64,000 nucleotides of DNA, from the NCBI RefSeq assembly GCF_030704205.1, contig NZ_CP131913.1, positions 1,550,001 to 1,614,000 of the forward strand, in the 5' to 3' direction. A program made the translations under genes and the position numbers. Under the pieces are notes generated by a model that was not told the origin of the DNA, did no database searches, and saw nothing but the letters and a program-made list of their open reading frames with translations. Position 1 is the stretch's first letter; every line of letters begins with the position of its first letter. Shown here piece after piece: positions 11,528-20,139 of this stretch. This DNA comes from Halomonas alkalicola (GTDB taxonomy: Bacteria; Pseudomonadota; Gammaproteobacteria; Pseudomonadales; Halomonadaceae).

Positions 11528-12976
11528 ATGAGCCTGCGCATGATCCTGCGCATCCTGGGGCTGCTGCTGATGCTGTTCAGCCTGACCATGGTGCCGCCGA
11601 TCCTGATCTCCCTGCTGTTCGGCGACGGCCAGTGGAATGCCTTCGCCATCGCCATCGCCATCACGGTGGTGACCGGTGCCGTGATGTACCTGCCCAACCG
11701 GCGCGCGCGCAAGGAGCTGCGCACCCGCGACGGCTTTCTGATCGCGGCGCTGTTCTGGAGCGTGCTGGCGCTGTTCGGCTCGCTGCCGCTGATGCTCACC
11801 GGCGACTCGGCGCTCTCCATCACCGATGCGGTGTTCGAGTCCTTCTCGGGGCTGACCACCACCGGGGCCACGGTGATCACCGGCATCGAGCACCTGCCCG
11901 AGTCGATCCTCTACTCCCGGCAGCAGCTGCAGTGGCTGGGCGGCATGGGCATCGTGGTACTGGCCGTGGCGATCCTGCCGACGCTGGGCGTCGGCGGCAT
12001 GGCCCTCTACCGCACCGAGATCCCCGGCCCCCTCAAGGACTCCAAGCTCACCCCGCGCATCACCGAGACCGCCAAGGCGCTGTGGTACATCTACGCCGCC
12101 CTGACCGTCACCTGCATGCTGGCCTACATGGCCGCCGGGATGAACTGGTTCGACGCACTGGGCCACAGCTTCTCCACCGTGGCCATCGGCGGCTTCTCCA
12201 CCTATGACGCCAGCATCGGCCACTTCGACAGCGCCGTGATCGAGATGATCTGTGTGTTCTTCCTGATCGTCTCTGCGGTGAGCTTCAGCCTGCACTTCGT
12301 GGCCTGGCGCGAGAAGCGGCTGACCCACTACTTCCAGGACCCCGAGGCGCGCTTCCTGCTGCTCTTCCTGCTGGGCCTGGCGGTGATCACCGTGGTCTCG
12401 CTGTGGCTCACCGAGACCTACGGCACCGAGCGGGGCCTGCGCCACGGCATCTTCCAGGTGGTCTCGGTGGCCACCACCGCCGGCTTCGGCGTCGCGGACT
12501 TCTCGGCCTGGCCGGGGGCGCTGCCCTTCCTGCTGTTTATGGCCGCCTTCGTCGGCGGCTGCTCCGGCTCCACCGGCGGCGGCATGAAGGTGATCCGCAT
12601 CATCCTGATCCTCAAGCAGGGGATGCGCGAGGTGATGCGCCTGATCCACCCCAACGCGGTGATCGCGGTCAAGGTGGGCAAGGTGAGCGTACCGGACGGC
12701 ATCGCCCAGGCGGTGTGGGGCTTCTTCTCGGTCTACGTGATGCTCTTCTTCCTGATGCTGGTGGGGGTGATGGCCACCGGGGTCGACCAGGTCACCGCCT
12801 GGTCCACCGTGGCCTCGGCGCTCAACAACCTGGGTCCGGCGCTGGGCGAGGCCTCCAGCCACTACGGCGACCTGCCGACCCTGGCCAAGTGGATCCTGGT
12901 GATGGCCATGCTGCTCGGCCGCCTGGAGATCTTCACCGTGCTGGTGCTGTTCACCCCCGCCTTCTGGCGGCGCTGA
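11528..12976 (+). CDS. trkH: Trk potassium transporter pore subunit (TrkH/TrkI type)
   Basis: A 482-residue polytopic inner-membrane protein of the length expected for TrkH. Four pore-loop selectivity segments are visible: SGLTTTGATVI, HSFSTVAIGGFSTYD, ATTAGFGVADFS, and ALNNLGPALGEAS. The loop GGCSGSTGGGMKVIRI is characteristic of the family. It lies directly after trkA. Halomonas species often carry two paralogues (TrkH and TrkI); which one this is cannot be decided here. Confidence 0.95.
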   Translation: MSLRMILRILGLLLMLFSLTMVPPILISLLFGDGQWNAFAIAIAITVVTGAVMYLPNRRARKELRTRDGFLIAALFWSVLALFGSLPLMLTGDSALSITDAVFESFSGLTTTGATVITGIEHLPESILYSRQQLQWLGGMGIVVLAVAILPTLGVGGMALYRTEIPGPLKDSKLTPRITETAKALWYIYAALTVTCMLAYMAAGMNWFDALGHSFSTVAIGGFSTYDASIGHFDSAVIEMICVFFLIVSAVSFSLHFVAWREKRLTHYFQDPEARFLLLFLLGLAVITVVSLWLTETYGTERGLRHGIFQVVSVATTAGFGVADFSAWPGALPFLLFMAAFVGGCSGSTGGGMKVIRIILILKQGMREVMRLIHPNAVIAVKVGKVSVPDGIAQAVWGFFSVYVMLFFLMLVGVMATGVDQVTAWSTVASALNNLGPALGEASSHYGDLPTLAKWILVMAMLLGRLEIFTVLVLFTPAFWRR

Positions 12977-13041
12977 GGGGATTTGGCCGGCACGGGCCCA
13001 TCGTGGATAATCGGTCCCTCACACTTTCAGATCGAGCGTCC

Positions 13042-14286
13042 ATGACCGACTCCCAGGACACCGCGATGCCCATCGACTCGCCGGCCGGCGTGACCGGCCC
13101 GCGCCGCGTCATCCAGGTGGGCGAGACCCGTTACACCCTGCTGGGCACCGCCCATGTCTCCGCCGAGAGCGCCCAGGACGTGCGCGCCCTGGTCCGTTCC
13201 GGCGAATTCGACGCCGTGGCCATCGAGCTGTGCGATGCCCGACACCACAGCCTCGACAACCCGGACGCCCTGCACGACCAGGACCTGTTCGAGATCTTTC
13301 GCCAGGGCAAGGCGGGCATGGTGGCAGCGAGCCTGGCGCTGGGCGCCTTCCAGCAGCGCGTCGCCGAGCAGTCGGGCATCGAGCCCGGCGCCGAGATGCG
13401 CGCCGCCCTGGAGGAGAGCCGTGAGGCGGGCCTGCCGCTGCTGCTGATCGACCGCGACGTGGGGGTGACCCTCAAGCGCATCTACCACAACGCCCCCTGG
13501 TGGCAGCGCTTCTCGCTGTTCTCGGGGCTGCTGGGCAGCGTGCTGTCGCGCCAGGACGTCTCCGCCGCGGAGATCGAGCGCCTCAAGGAGGGCGACGTGC
13601 TGGAGTCCACCTTCAGCGAGTTTGCCGCCGAATCCGAGACCCTCTACACGCCGCTGATCAGCGAGCGCGACCGCTACATGGTGCTGCGCCTGGCCGAGGA
13701 GGCCCCGCCGGGGCGCTACCGCCATGTCCTGGTGGTGATCGGCGCGGGGCATCTGAAGGGAATGGCCGAGGAGTTCGAGACCCCGCTGCCCGAGGCGCCC
13801 ACGGCGGAGCGCGAGGCGCTGGAGGAGACCCCGCCGCCTTCGAAGCTGTGGCGAGCGCTGCCCTGGCTGGTCACCGTCCTGGTGCTGACCGGCTTCGCCA
13901 TCGGCTTCTCGCGCAACACCGAGCTCGGCTGGCAGCTGGTCGGCGAGTGGTTCCTGATCAACGGCGTGCTCTCGGCGGCGGCCACCCTGGTGGCCCTGGC
14001 TCACCCCCTGACGGTGGCGGCTACCTTCTTCGCCGCGCCGCTCACCTCGCTCAACCCCACCATCGGCGCCGGCTTCGTGGCCGCCGGGGTCGAGCTCTAC
14101 CTGCGCAAGCCCAAGGTGCGCGACTTCTCGACATTGCGCCACGACGTCACCGAGCTGAAGGGCTGGTGGCGCAACCGCGTCTCGCGCACCCTGCTGGTCT
14201 TCATGCTGGCCACCCTGGGCTCCGCCGCCGGCACCTGGGTCGCGGGCTTCCGTATCGCCGGCGCCCTGTTCGGCAGCTCGCCTTGA
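13042..14286 (+). CDS. TraB/PrgY-family membrane protein
   Basis: A 414-residue protein with the TraB/GumN-like fold: LLGTAHVSAESAQDV at the N-terminus (conserved GTAH), AIELCDAR, and VVIGAGHLKGM near residue 240. Four or five transmembrane helices follow in the C-terminal third. TraB/PrgY proteins were described as pheromone-shutdown proteins in enterococci; related GTxH proteins are proposed membrane proteases, but the role in gammaproteobacteria is not established. The start ATG 13042 (MTDSQDTAMP) was chosen because upstream in-frame codons overlap trkH. Confidence 0.88.
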   Translation: MTDSQDTAMPIDSPAGVTGPRRVIQVGETRYTLLGTAHVSAESAQDVRALVRSGEFDAVAIELCDARHHSLDNPDALHDQDLFEIFRQGKAGMVAASLALGAFQQRVAEQSGIEPGAEMRAALEESREAGLPLLLIDRDVGVTLKRIYHNAPWWQRFSLFSGLLGSVLSRQDVSAAEIERLKEGDVLESTFSEFAAESETLYTPLISERDRYMVLRLAEEAPPGRYRHVLVVIGAGHLKGMAEEFETPLPEAPTAEREALEETPPPSKLWRALPWLVTVLVLTGFAIGFSRNTELGWQLVGEWFLINGVLSAAATLVALAHPLTVAATFFAAPLTSLNPTIGAGFVAAGVELYLRKPKVRDFSTLRHDVTELKGWWRNRVSRTLLVFMLATLGSAAGTWVAGFRIAGALFGSSP

Positions 14287-14310
14287 TCACGCCAGGAGCC
14301 CCTAAGGCCC

Positions 14311-14420
14311 GGGGCTGACCTGGCGACAAGCCTGCGAGGAGGCGCTGTGAATACCTCCATGTACGCTACCGACGCCATCCATGGCGTAGGACCTCCTCTA
14401 CGGCTTGTCCCCAGCGCCCC
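14311..14420 (-). repeat. 110-bp structured intergenic repeat, copy A
   Basis: One of four related copies; the conserved orientation reads on the minus strand, 18 bp after the tapT stop. Ends pair GGGGC (14311-14315) with GCCCC (14416-14420). The next stem is GACAAGCC (14325-14332) with GGCTTGTC (14402-14409), then GAGGAGG (14336-14342) with CCTCCTC (14392-14398). Inner hairpins are 14372-14387 (ACGCCA/TGGCGT) and 14351-14364 (ATAC/GTAC). On the minus strand the two loops read TGGA and ATGGAG. Confidence 0.88.
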
Positions 14421-14438
14421 TAGCTTTGCGTTATAGCG

Positions 14439-15233
14439 CTATCCCTTTCGCTCCAGCAGCCGCCGCATCGCCGCCGTCGGCGCTTCGATCTTCTCGAAGC
14501 GCCGGCTGGCGGCGTAGCTCTCGTTGAAGGCGTCGAAGTAGTCGTCCAGGGCCTGGGCGGCCGAGTCGTCGCCCCCCTGGCGCAGCAGTTCGGCGGCCAC
14601 CTCGGCGGTGCACAGATGGGCTGCGGAGGCCGGCTTGCGCAGGCGGTAGCGGGTCAGCCGCTCGCTGTGCAGCGGCAGTACCGGCAGCCGGTCGAGGTAG
14701 GGGCTCTTGCGGAAGATGCGCCGCGCCTGGCGCCAGGTGCCGTCCAGCAGCACGTAGACCGGCGTGCGCCCGGCGGCCTTGGCCTCGGCCACGGCGTCGA
14801 TGCCCACCACCCGTTCGGCGTAGTCCGGCTGGTCGTCCGGAAAGATCACGAAGGGGGCGTAGCGGGGGTCGTCCAGCAGCGCCAGCAGCCGCTCGTCCGG
14901 CGCGGTGCGATACCAGGTGAAGACCTCGGTCTCGGGCAGCACGTCACGGATCAGCCGCCCGGTGTTGGTGGGCTTGTGGTGCTCCATGGGGTGGGTCAGC
15001 AGCCACACCCGCGCCTCGCTCTCGGCCCTCACCGCATAGGGACAGAGGCAGTTGAGCTCGGGCAGGTGGCAGCCCGGGCAGCGCGCAACGAAGCTGCCCC
15101 GGGCCTTGAACTCGCGCCGGGGCGGCCGCGGATGGCCGGTGGCGGGGTCATGGGAAAGCGCGGTTCCGGGGTCATGGGAAAGCGCCCCGTCCAGAGGACG
15201 CTCGGCACAGGTGTCAGGGCTGTCGTGCTGCAT
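14439..15233 (-). CDS. tapT: tRNA-uridine aminocarboxypropyltransferase (DTW domain)
   Basis: DTW-domain enzymes transfer the aminocarboxypropyl group of SAM to tRNA uridine 47 (acp3U). The protein has a cysteine cluster CPGCHLPELNCLCP near the N-terminus, HPMEHHKPTNTGRL, and the defining motif as LLDGTWRQARRIF. The start is uncertain: ATG 15233 (MQHDSPDTC) gives 264 residues; a GTG at 15272 adds 13. Residues near the N-terminus contain a duplicated ALSHDP caused by a DNA repeat. It lies downstream of the sirtuin gene on the same strand. Confidence 0.88.
   Translation of the reverse strand: MQHDSPDTCAERPLDGALSHDPGTALSHDPATGHPRPPRREFKARGSFVARCPGCHLPELNCLCPYAVRAESEARVWLLTHPMEHHKPTNTGRLIRDVLPETEVFTWYRTAPDERLLALLDDPRYAPFVIFPDDQPDYAERVVGIDAVAEAKAAGRTPVYVLLDGTWRQARRIFRKSPYLDRLPVLPLHSERLTRYRLRKPASAAHLCTAEVAAELLRQGGDDSAAQALDDYFDAFNESYAASRRFEKIEAPTAAMRRLLERKG
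15144..15185. repeat. Two direct repeats with 24-bp period inside tapT
   Basis: GGGGTCATGGGAAAGCGC occurs at 15144-15161 and again at 15168-15185. It duplicates ALSHDP in the poorly conserved N-terminal linker of the DTW protein and keeps the frame. This fits in-frame slippage. Confidence 0.9.
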
Positions 15234-15287
15234 GGCGGCTACCGCATGGAAAGAGGCGCCGCATTCTAGCACCTCCGCAGGCGCCCT

Positions 15288-16025
15288 TCAGGAGGCCAGC
15301 AGCGTCTCCGGCACCCAGAGCCGTCCCTCGCGCCGCCAGTGGCGCACCAGCGCCGGCACCCCCTTGCCGGCGGGCTGGCTGAGCCGGGTCACCCCGGGCG
15401 GCGCCAGCGCCTCGGCCTCGGGGTCCACCAGCACGCGGGGGGCATCGAAGGGCGCGTACTGAAGCAGCGAGGCCGCCGGCATCACGGCAAGCGACGTGCC
15501 CACCACCAGCAGCAGGTCCGCTTCGCTGACGATCTCGCAGGCCTCCCCGAAGTGGGGCACCTCCTCGCCGAACCAGACCACGTCGGGCCTGAGCTGGCTG
15601 CCCTTGTCGCAGATGTCGCCCAGCTCGATGCCGCCGCGGGGCAGCGGATAGTGCATGCGCCGGTCCACCGTGGAGCGCGCCTTGAGAAGCTCGCCGTGCA
15701 GGTGCAGCACGTGGCGGGAGCCGGCCCGCTCGTGCAGGTCGTCGATGTTCTGGGTGATGATGCTGACCCGGAAGCCCTGCTTCTCCAGCGCCGCCAGCGC
15801 CTTGTGGGCGGCATTGGGCCGCGCCTGGCGCACCTGGTCGCGGCGCGCATTGTAGAAGGCCAGTACCCGGGCCGGGTCCCGCCGCCAGGCACCGGGCGTT
15901 GCCACCTCCTCCACCGGATGATCCGCCCAGAGGCCATCCTCGGCGCGGAAGGTCTGGATACCGCTCTCGGCACTGATCCCCGCTCCGGTGAACACCACCA
16001 GATGCGGCGCGCGCTGTTCTGCCAT
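15288..16025 (-). CDS. cobB: NAD-dependent protein deacylase (sirtuin)
   Basis: Sirtuins remove acyl groups from lysine using NAD. The 245-residue protein has FTGAGISAESGIQTFR (NAD site), FYNARRDQV with the Tyr-xx-Arg pair associated with binding acidic acyl groups, ITQNIDDLHERAGS with catalytic-loop residues, LHLHGEL with the catalytic histidine, and VVGTSLAVMPAA. The usual four zinc-binding cysteines between the catalytic histidine and the SQLRPDVVWFGE motif are absent; only one cysteine is present. The start ATG complementary to 16023-16025 is clear. It precedes tapT with a short gap. Confidence 0.94.
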   Translation of the reverse strand: MAEQRAPHLVVFTGAGISAESGIQTFRAEDGLWADHPVEEVATPGAWRRDPARVLAFYNARRDQVRQARPNAAHKALAALEKQGFRVSIITQNIDDLHERAGSRHVLHLHGELLKARSTVDRRMHYPLPRGGIELGDICDKGSQLRPDVVWFGEEVPHFGEACEIVSEADLLLVVGTSLAVMPAASLLQYAPFDAPRVLVDPEAEALAPPGVTRLSQPAGKGVPALVRHWRREGRLWVPETLLAS

Positions 16026-16091
16026 CGACTCTCTCCGCTCGGGGCATCTGAACTACCTGGGCTGAAAATACCACCTGCGGCCGGCTCAGGA

Positions 16092-16655
16092 CCACACGAG
16101 GGCTTCGTCGACGAGGTCGAGTCCCGGCTCGGCGTGACGGTGGAGTTCTTCCCGGTGGGCAACCGCACCACCGCCATCAACGCCCTGCGCTTCGAGCAGG
16201 TCGATATCGTGCTGGCCGGCCCCTCCGAGTACGTGCTGATGGCCGAGCGGGTCGGCCTGGCGCATCTGGCGGCGCGTCGCACCGACACCCTCTCCGGGGG
16301 CCAGCAGCAGCGCGTGGCCATCGCCCGCATGCTGATGCAGGACGCCGAGATCGTGCTGGCCGACGAGCCGGTGGCCAGCCTCGACCCCCGCGCGGGCCGC
16401 GAGGTGATGGAACTGCTCTGGTCGGTGGTGCGCGAGCGGAAGATGACCGTGCTCTGCGTACTGCACCAGGTCGAACTGGCCCGGGAGTATGGCGAGCGGC
16501 TGATCGGCCTGCGCGCCGGGCGCCTGGCCTTCGACCGCCCCGCCCAGCAGGTCGGTGACCTTGACCTGACCGAGCTCTATCAGACCCAACCGACCCTGGA
16601 GACCGAACCGGATGAACCAAGCGTCGTCCCGACACAGCGCCCCGCCCAGGCTTGA
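16092..16655 (+). pseudogene. Fused remnants of phnD (5' part) and phnC (3' part)
   Basis: The open frame encodes first about 55 residues typical of a phosphonate-type binding protein (GFVDEVESRLGVTVE, FPVGNRTTAINALRF, GPSEYVLMAERVG). It then passes directly, near 16255-16270, into the C-terminal half of a phosphonate ABC ATPase: DTLSGGQQQRVAIARML, Walker B VLADEPVASLD, VLHQVELA. There is no signal peptide, no start codon with a ribosome site, and no Walker A. A deletion must have removed the rest of phnD and the first half of phnC in frame, and phnD is also missing its 5' end. The fusion cannot be a working ATPase. It overlaps the phnE start by 44 bp. Confidence 0.9.
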
Positions 16656-17412
16656 ACGCCCCTCCCCCATCGCCTTCATCCTACTGCTGGCCTTCGCGGC
16701 CTTCTTCATCAGCGGCTTCTCCAGCGCCGATATCCACTCGGATCGCCTGCTGCGCGGGGTGATGAACCTCGGCACCTTCTTCGGCGAGGCCCTGCCGCCG
16801 GATTTTGCCCGCTGGGACGTGATCGCCATGGCCATGCTGGAGACCTTCCAGATGGCCATCGTCGGCGTGGTATTCGGAGTGATCCTGAGCCTGCCCATGG
16901 CCCTGCTCTGCGCCCGCAACACCAGCCCCCACCCGGTGATCCGGGTGATCGCCCGCAACCTGGTGGCCACCCTGCGCACCGTGCCCGATCTGGTGTGGGC
17001 GCTGATCTTCGTGGTCGCCGTGGGGCTCGGGCCCCTGGCCGGCATCCTGGCCATCATCATGGACACCATCGGCTTCTGCGCGCGCTTCTTCTCGGAGCGT
17101 ATCGAGGAAGTGGACCCCGGCCCCGGCCAGGCCCTGGCCGCCACTGGCGCCTCGCGCAGCGGCGTGGTCTGCGGCGCCATCCTGCCCGAGTGCACGCCGT
17201 CGTTCGTGGCCACCAGCCTCTTCTCGGTGGAGAAGGCGGTGCGCAGCGCCGTGGTGCTGGGCCTCGTCGGCGCCGGCGGTATCGGCGTGGAGCTCTCCGC
17301 CGCCATGAGCCTGTTCCGCTACGACCAGGCCCTCACCGTGATCCTCGCCATCCTGTTGGTGGTGATCGGCGTGGAGCAGGTCAGCGCCTGGATTCGCAAG
17401 CGGGTGACCTGA
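16612..17412 (+). CDS. phnE: Phosphonate-type ABC transporter permease, orphaned
   Basis: A 266-residue inner-membrane protein with about six helices and the permease signature ALAATGASRSGVVCGAILPECTPSF preceding VGLVGAGGIGVEL, typical of the PhnE family. It is full length with ATG 16612 and no internal damage. The upstream binding-protein and ATPase genes are reduced to a fused remnant, so uptake is unlikely unless another locus supplies partners. Phosphonate or phosphite are possible original substrates; the sequence does not decide. A terminator follows. Confidence 0.92.
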   Translation: MNQASSRHSAPPRLERPSPIAFILLLAFAAFFISGFSSADIHSDRLLRGVMNLGTFFGEALPPDFARWDVIAMAMLETFQMAIVGVVFGVILSLPMALLCARNTSPHPVIRVIARNLVATLRTVPDLVWALIFVVAVGLGPLAGILAIIMDTIGFCARFFSERIEEVDPGPGQALAATGASRSGVVCGAILPECTPSFVATSLFSVEKAVRSAVVLGLVGAGGIGVELSAAMSLFRYDQALTVILAILLVVIGVEQVSAWIRKRVT

Positions 17413-17439
17413 ACACCCCCCTCCATTTCTCTCACCCTT

Positions 17440-17462
17440 GGCCGCCTCCGGGCGGCCTTTTT
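17440..17462 (+). terminator. Rho-independent terminator after phnE
   Basis: GGCCGCC and GGGCGGCC pair around a TCC loop at 17440-17457, followed by a run of five T residues. It lies 28 bp after the phnE stop. Confidence 0.85.
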
Positions 17463-17512
17463 CATGGCCGATTCCCCGGACCTTGCTGCCTGGTTACTCG
17501 ATGCAGGCAACC

Positions 17513-17541
17513 AAAAAGGCCGGCGGGTTTGCCCGGCCGGC
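17513..17541 (-). terminator. Rho-independent terminator for the porin (minus strand)
   Basis: GCCGG (17519-17523) pairs with CCGGC (17537-17541), and CGGG with CCCG inside. The A-run at 17513-17517 becomes a U-tract on the minus strand. It lies about 130 bp after the porin stop at 17669. Confidence 0.75.
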
Positions 17542-17668
17542 AAGAATCGAATCAGTGCGAGACATACGGTGATGAAAGAGAATCCTGGGCGACTCTCCTG
17601 CCGACCCTCACCGCCTGCTGGCGGCGAAGATCGGCAGGGTCATGCGGGATAAAACGTGAAGGAAGCGC

Positions 17669-18607
17669 TTAGAAGTCGTAGCGGATACCGACGGTGTAGA
17701 GCAGGCTGTCGTCGATGTTCTCGCCGCTGACATCCTCGTCAAAGATCTCGGCATAGACGCGCATCGGGCTGAAGCGATAGTCGACGCCGATGGCCCAGGG
17801 GTTGCTGCTGCTGATGTCGCCCACGTAGCTGACGTCGTAGACGTCGGCGTAGAGGTTTCCCTGGCCGTAGTTGAAGGTGGCACCCAGGCCGACGATCTCC
17901 TTCTTGGCGCTGGCCGATGCCCCCTCGTTCACGGAGCCCAGCTCCTCGTACATGACCCGGGCAGAGAAGTTCGGCAGGAACTTGTACTGGGCGGAGACGC
18001 CCCAGATATCCTCGCCGGCGGAGTTGTTGTCACCGCCACCATAGGTCGCGCCGCGATCGGAGACATCCCTGGACTGGTTATAGCCCGCCGCCAGGTAGAG
18101 GTCTTCCCAGCTGTAGGTGACCGCCGCCGCCGTGGAGGTGGTGGAGCTGTTGTCCTGAGCGCCCACCGTAGCGTCATTGCCGCTGATGTGCTTGACCTGC
18201 ACATGGCCCTGCAGGCCATTGAAGGCCGGTGAGGCGTAGGCCACGGTGTCGCCGCGGGAGCTGGTGGAGCCGCTGTCCAGGCTGATGAAGCCATCGTTCT
18301 CGTAGACGTCGAACAGGCTGCTGACGGCCTCGAAGTAGACGCTGTCGAAGTTGCCGATGGTCAGGGTACCCAGCTGCTGACTCTTCAGGCCCAGATAGCT
18401 GTTGCGAATATCCTTGATGCCATCGTTGTTACGCTCATCCGCATCGAAACGGAACTCCATGCGGGCGAAGGCGCTCAGGTCGCTGTTGAGCTCATGGCTG
18501 GCACGGAAGCCGAAGCGCGAGCCGTTGTTCTGGAACTCGCTGCCGCTGGTCTTGTCCGCACCCGGGCTCAGGTCCTGATTCCCGCCAGAGGTGATCATGT
18601 AGCCTGG
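17669..18607 (-). pseudogene. Outer-membrane porin, C-terminal part separated by IS
   Basis: This segment encodes 312 residues of a Gram-negative general porin: alternating beta-strand pattern (GSRFGFRASHELNSDLSAFARMEF, SYLGLKSQQLGTLTIG) and a terminal phenylalanine in VGIRYDF as needed for BAM-dependent assembly. The 5' end of the gene is at 20172-20302 on the other side of the IS. Removing the IS and one 5-bp duplication rejoins Tyr42-Pro-Gly-Tyr-Met in frame to give a 354-residue protein. A GTG near the IS edge could start this half but without an export signal, so it should be inactive. Confidence 0.93.
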
Positions 18608-18629
18608 ATATTGCACCGGAAATGAAAAA

Positions 18630-18689
18630 GGCGGCTGAAAATCGGTTATAATTCAAGCTCCTACACAAGAATCAACCGCCTCAGCCGCC
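18630..18689 (+). promoter_or_regulatory. Transposase promoter -10 and start-masking inverted repeat
   Basis: GGCGGCTGA (18630-18638) is the perfect complement of TCAGCCGCC (18681-18689), which abuts the transposase ATG at 18690; GGTT (18644-18647) and AACC (18674-18677) extend the pairing. A TATAAT -10 element lies at 18647-18652, between the arms. A transcript starting from this promoter would lack the left arm and leave the start free; a read-through transcript from outside would contain both arms and hide it. The -35 is poor. The regulatory role is inferred by analogy with IS10. Confidence 0.6.
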
Positions 18690-20009
18690 ATGACAAAATG
18701 TACCACGCCGTCCGCCTCCTTTCCACGCTGCAAAGGTCGTCAGATCATCGCCCGTTTTGATGGCGGTGATGTCACTTCTGACGGCGGTATCCTGCTGTTG
18801 CGGCAGCTCGATCGCGAGATGGGCCTGACCTGCGCCGTCGCTCGCCGACTCAGCGACGAGCGCGACGCTCAGCGCTGCCTGCACCGCACCGAAACCCTGG
18901 TCCGGCAGCGCGTGTTCGGCCTGGCACTGGGCTATGAGGATCTCAATGACCACCATGCGTTGCGTCACGATATCGCCCTGCAGACCGCCGTCGATACCGA
19001 TGGCGTGCTGGCCAGTCAGTCCACCTTGTGCCGCTTCGAGCAGCAAGCTGACCGGGACTGGGCGATCACCATCCACGAGGAGATGATCGAGCAGTTCATC
19101 CGCTCGTTCCGGCGGCCACCCAAGAAGCCGCTCTACCTCGACTTCGATGCTACCGACGATCGGGTGCATGGCCAGCAGCTCGGGCGGCACTTCAACGGCT
19201 ACTACAACCACTACATCTTCCTGCCGCTGTTCGTGTTCTGTGGCGACCAGCTGCTGGTCAGCTACCTGCGTCCGGCCTCGCTGGATGCCGCTCACCACGC
19301 CGGTGCCATCCTCGCTCTGTTGGTCCGGCGGCTGCGCCAGGCGTGGCCTGAGGTGAAGATCGTCTTCCGAGGCGACAGCGGCTTCTGCCGTCCGCTGATC
19401 CTCAACTGGTGTGACCGCCATGGCGTCGATTACATCATCGGCCTCGCCGGCAACAAGCGCTTGGCCAAGCTGGCTCTGGACATCGACTACGAATCGGCCA
19501 TCCGCTTCGAGAAGAGCTGGGAGAAGGAACGTGTCTTCGGCTTCATCGAGTACGCTGCCAAGAGCTGGAAGGAGCGTCGACGAAGGGTGATCGTCAAGTC
19601 CGAGACCAGCCGGCGTGGCTTCAACACCCGCTACGTGGTCACCAGCCTGCGCGGCTGCAGCGCCGAGTGGCTCTATGACCACCGCTACTGTGCCCGGGGC
19701 GAGATGGAGAACCGCATCAAGGAGCAGCAGTTCCTGTTCTCCGACCGCACCAGCTGCCACGAGTGGTGGCCCAACCAGTACCGGCTACTGCTCTCGGGGC
19801 TGGCCTATCTGCTTCTGGAACGACTGCGTCGGATTTACCTCAAGCGCACCGCCTTCGCCCAGGCCCAGGTCAATACCATCCGCCTGAAGCTGCTGAAGAT
19901 CGGCGCCGTCATCACTCGCAACACGCGCACGATTCGGCTGATGTTGAGCAGCCAGTACCCGGAGCAGGACCTCTTCCTGAAGCTGGCTGGCAAACTGGTG
20001 CCTGGGTAG
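18690..20009 (+). CDS. IS1380-family transposase
   Basis: A 439-residue DDE transposase, full length for the family. The acidic catalytic residues are visible in LYLDFDATDDRVHG (first D, near residue 152), FRGDSGFCRP (second D), and the C-terminal GEMENRIKEQQ (E). The N-terminus ARFDGGDVTSDGGILLLRQLDREMGL is typical of the family. No frameshift or stop interrupts it, so the element may still be mobile. ATG 18690 sits beside the inverted repeat that may limit its translation. Confidence 0.96.
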   Translation: MTKCTTPSASFPRCKGRQIIARFDGGDVTSDGGILLLRQLDREMGLTCAVARRLSDERDAQRCLHRTETLVRQRVFGLALGYEDLNDHHALRHDIALQTAVDTDGVLASQSTLCRFEQQADRDWAITIHEEMIEQFIRSFRRPPKKPLYLDFDATDDRVHGQQLGRHFNGYYNHYIFLPLFVFCGDQLLVSYLRPASLDAAHHAGAILALLVRRLRQAWPEVKIVFRGDSGFCRPLILNWCDRHGVDYIIGLAGNKRLAKLALDIDYESAIRFEKSWEKERVFGFIEYAAKSWKERRRRVIVKSETSRRGFNTRYVVTSLRGCSAEWLYDHRYCARGEMENRIKEQQFLFSDRTSCHEWWPNQYRLLLSGLAYLLLERLRRIYLKRTAFAQAQVNTIRLKLLKIGAVITRNTRTIRLMLSSQYPEQDLFLKLAGKLVPG

Positions 20010-20099
20010 CGCCGCGGCGTGCTGTCCCCGGCACAGAAAACACATGGGGGTTGGGGGCAGTGCGTCTTGAACTCAGTAATTTGATCAATATGTAGCCAA

Positions 20100-20139
20100 T
20101 TTCAGGCCCGGAGAGGGATCACACTCTCCGGGCCTGAAA
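20100..20139. repeat. Perfect 16-bp inverted repeat at the IS right end
   Basis: TTTCAGGCCCGGAGAG (20100-20115) and its exact complement (20124-20139) flank an 8-base loop, between the transposase stop and the right terminal repeat. It would form a very stable hairpin in either strand. It could terminate transcription in or out of the element, although no long U-tract follows. Confidence 0.85.

Noticed and set aside
15339..16091. N-terminal extension of the phnD-phnC fusion into 15339
   Set aside because: That stretch is antisense to the sirtuin gene and has low-complexity shadow composition; no signal peptide or start site is present.
16092..16655. Functional short ABC ATPase
   Set aside because: Walker A and Q-loop are absent, and the first third is a binding-protein fragment.
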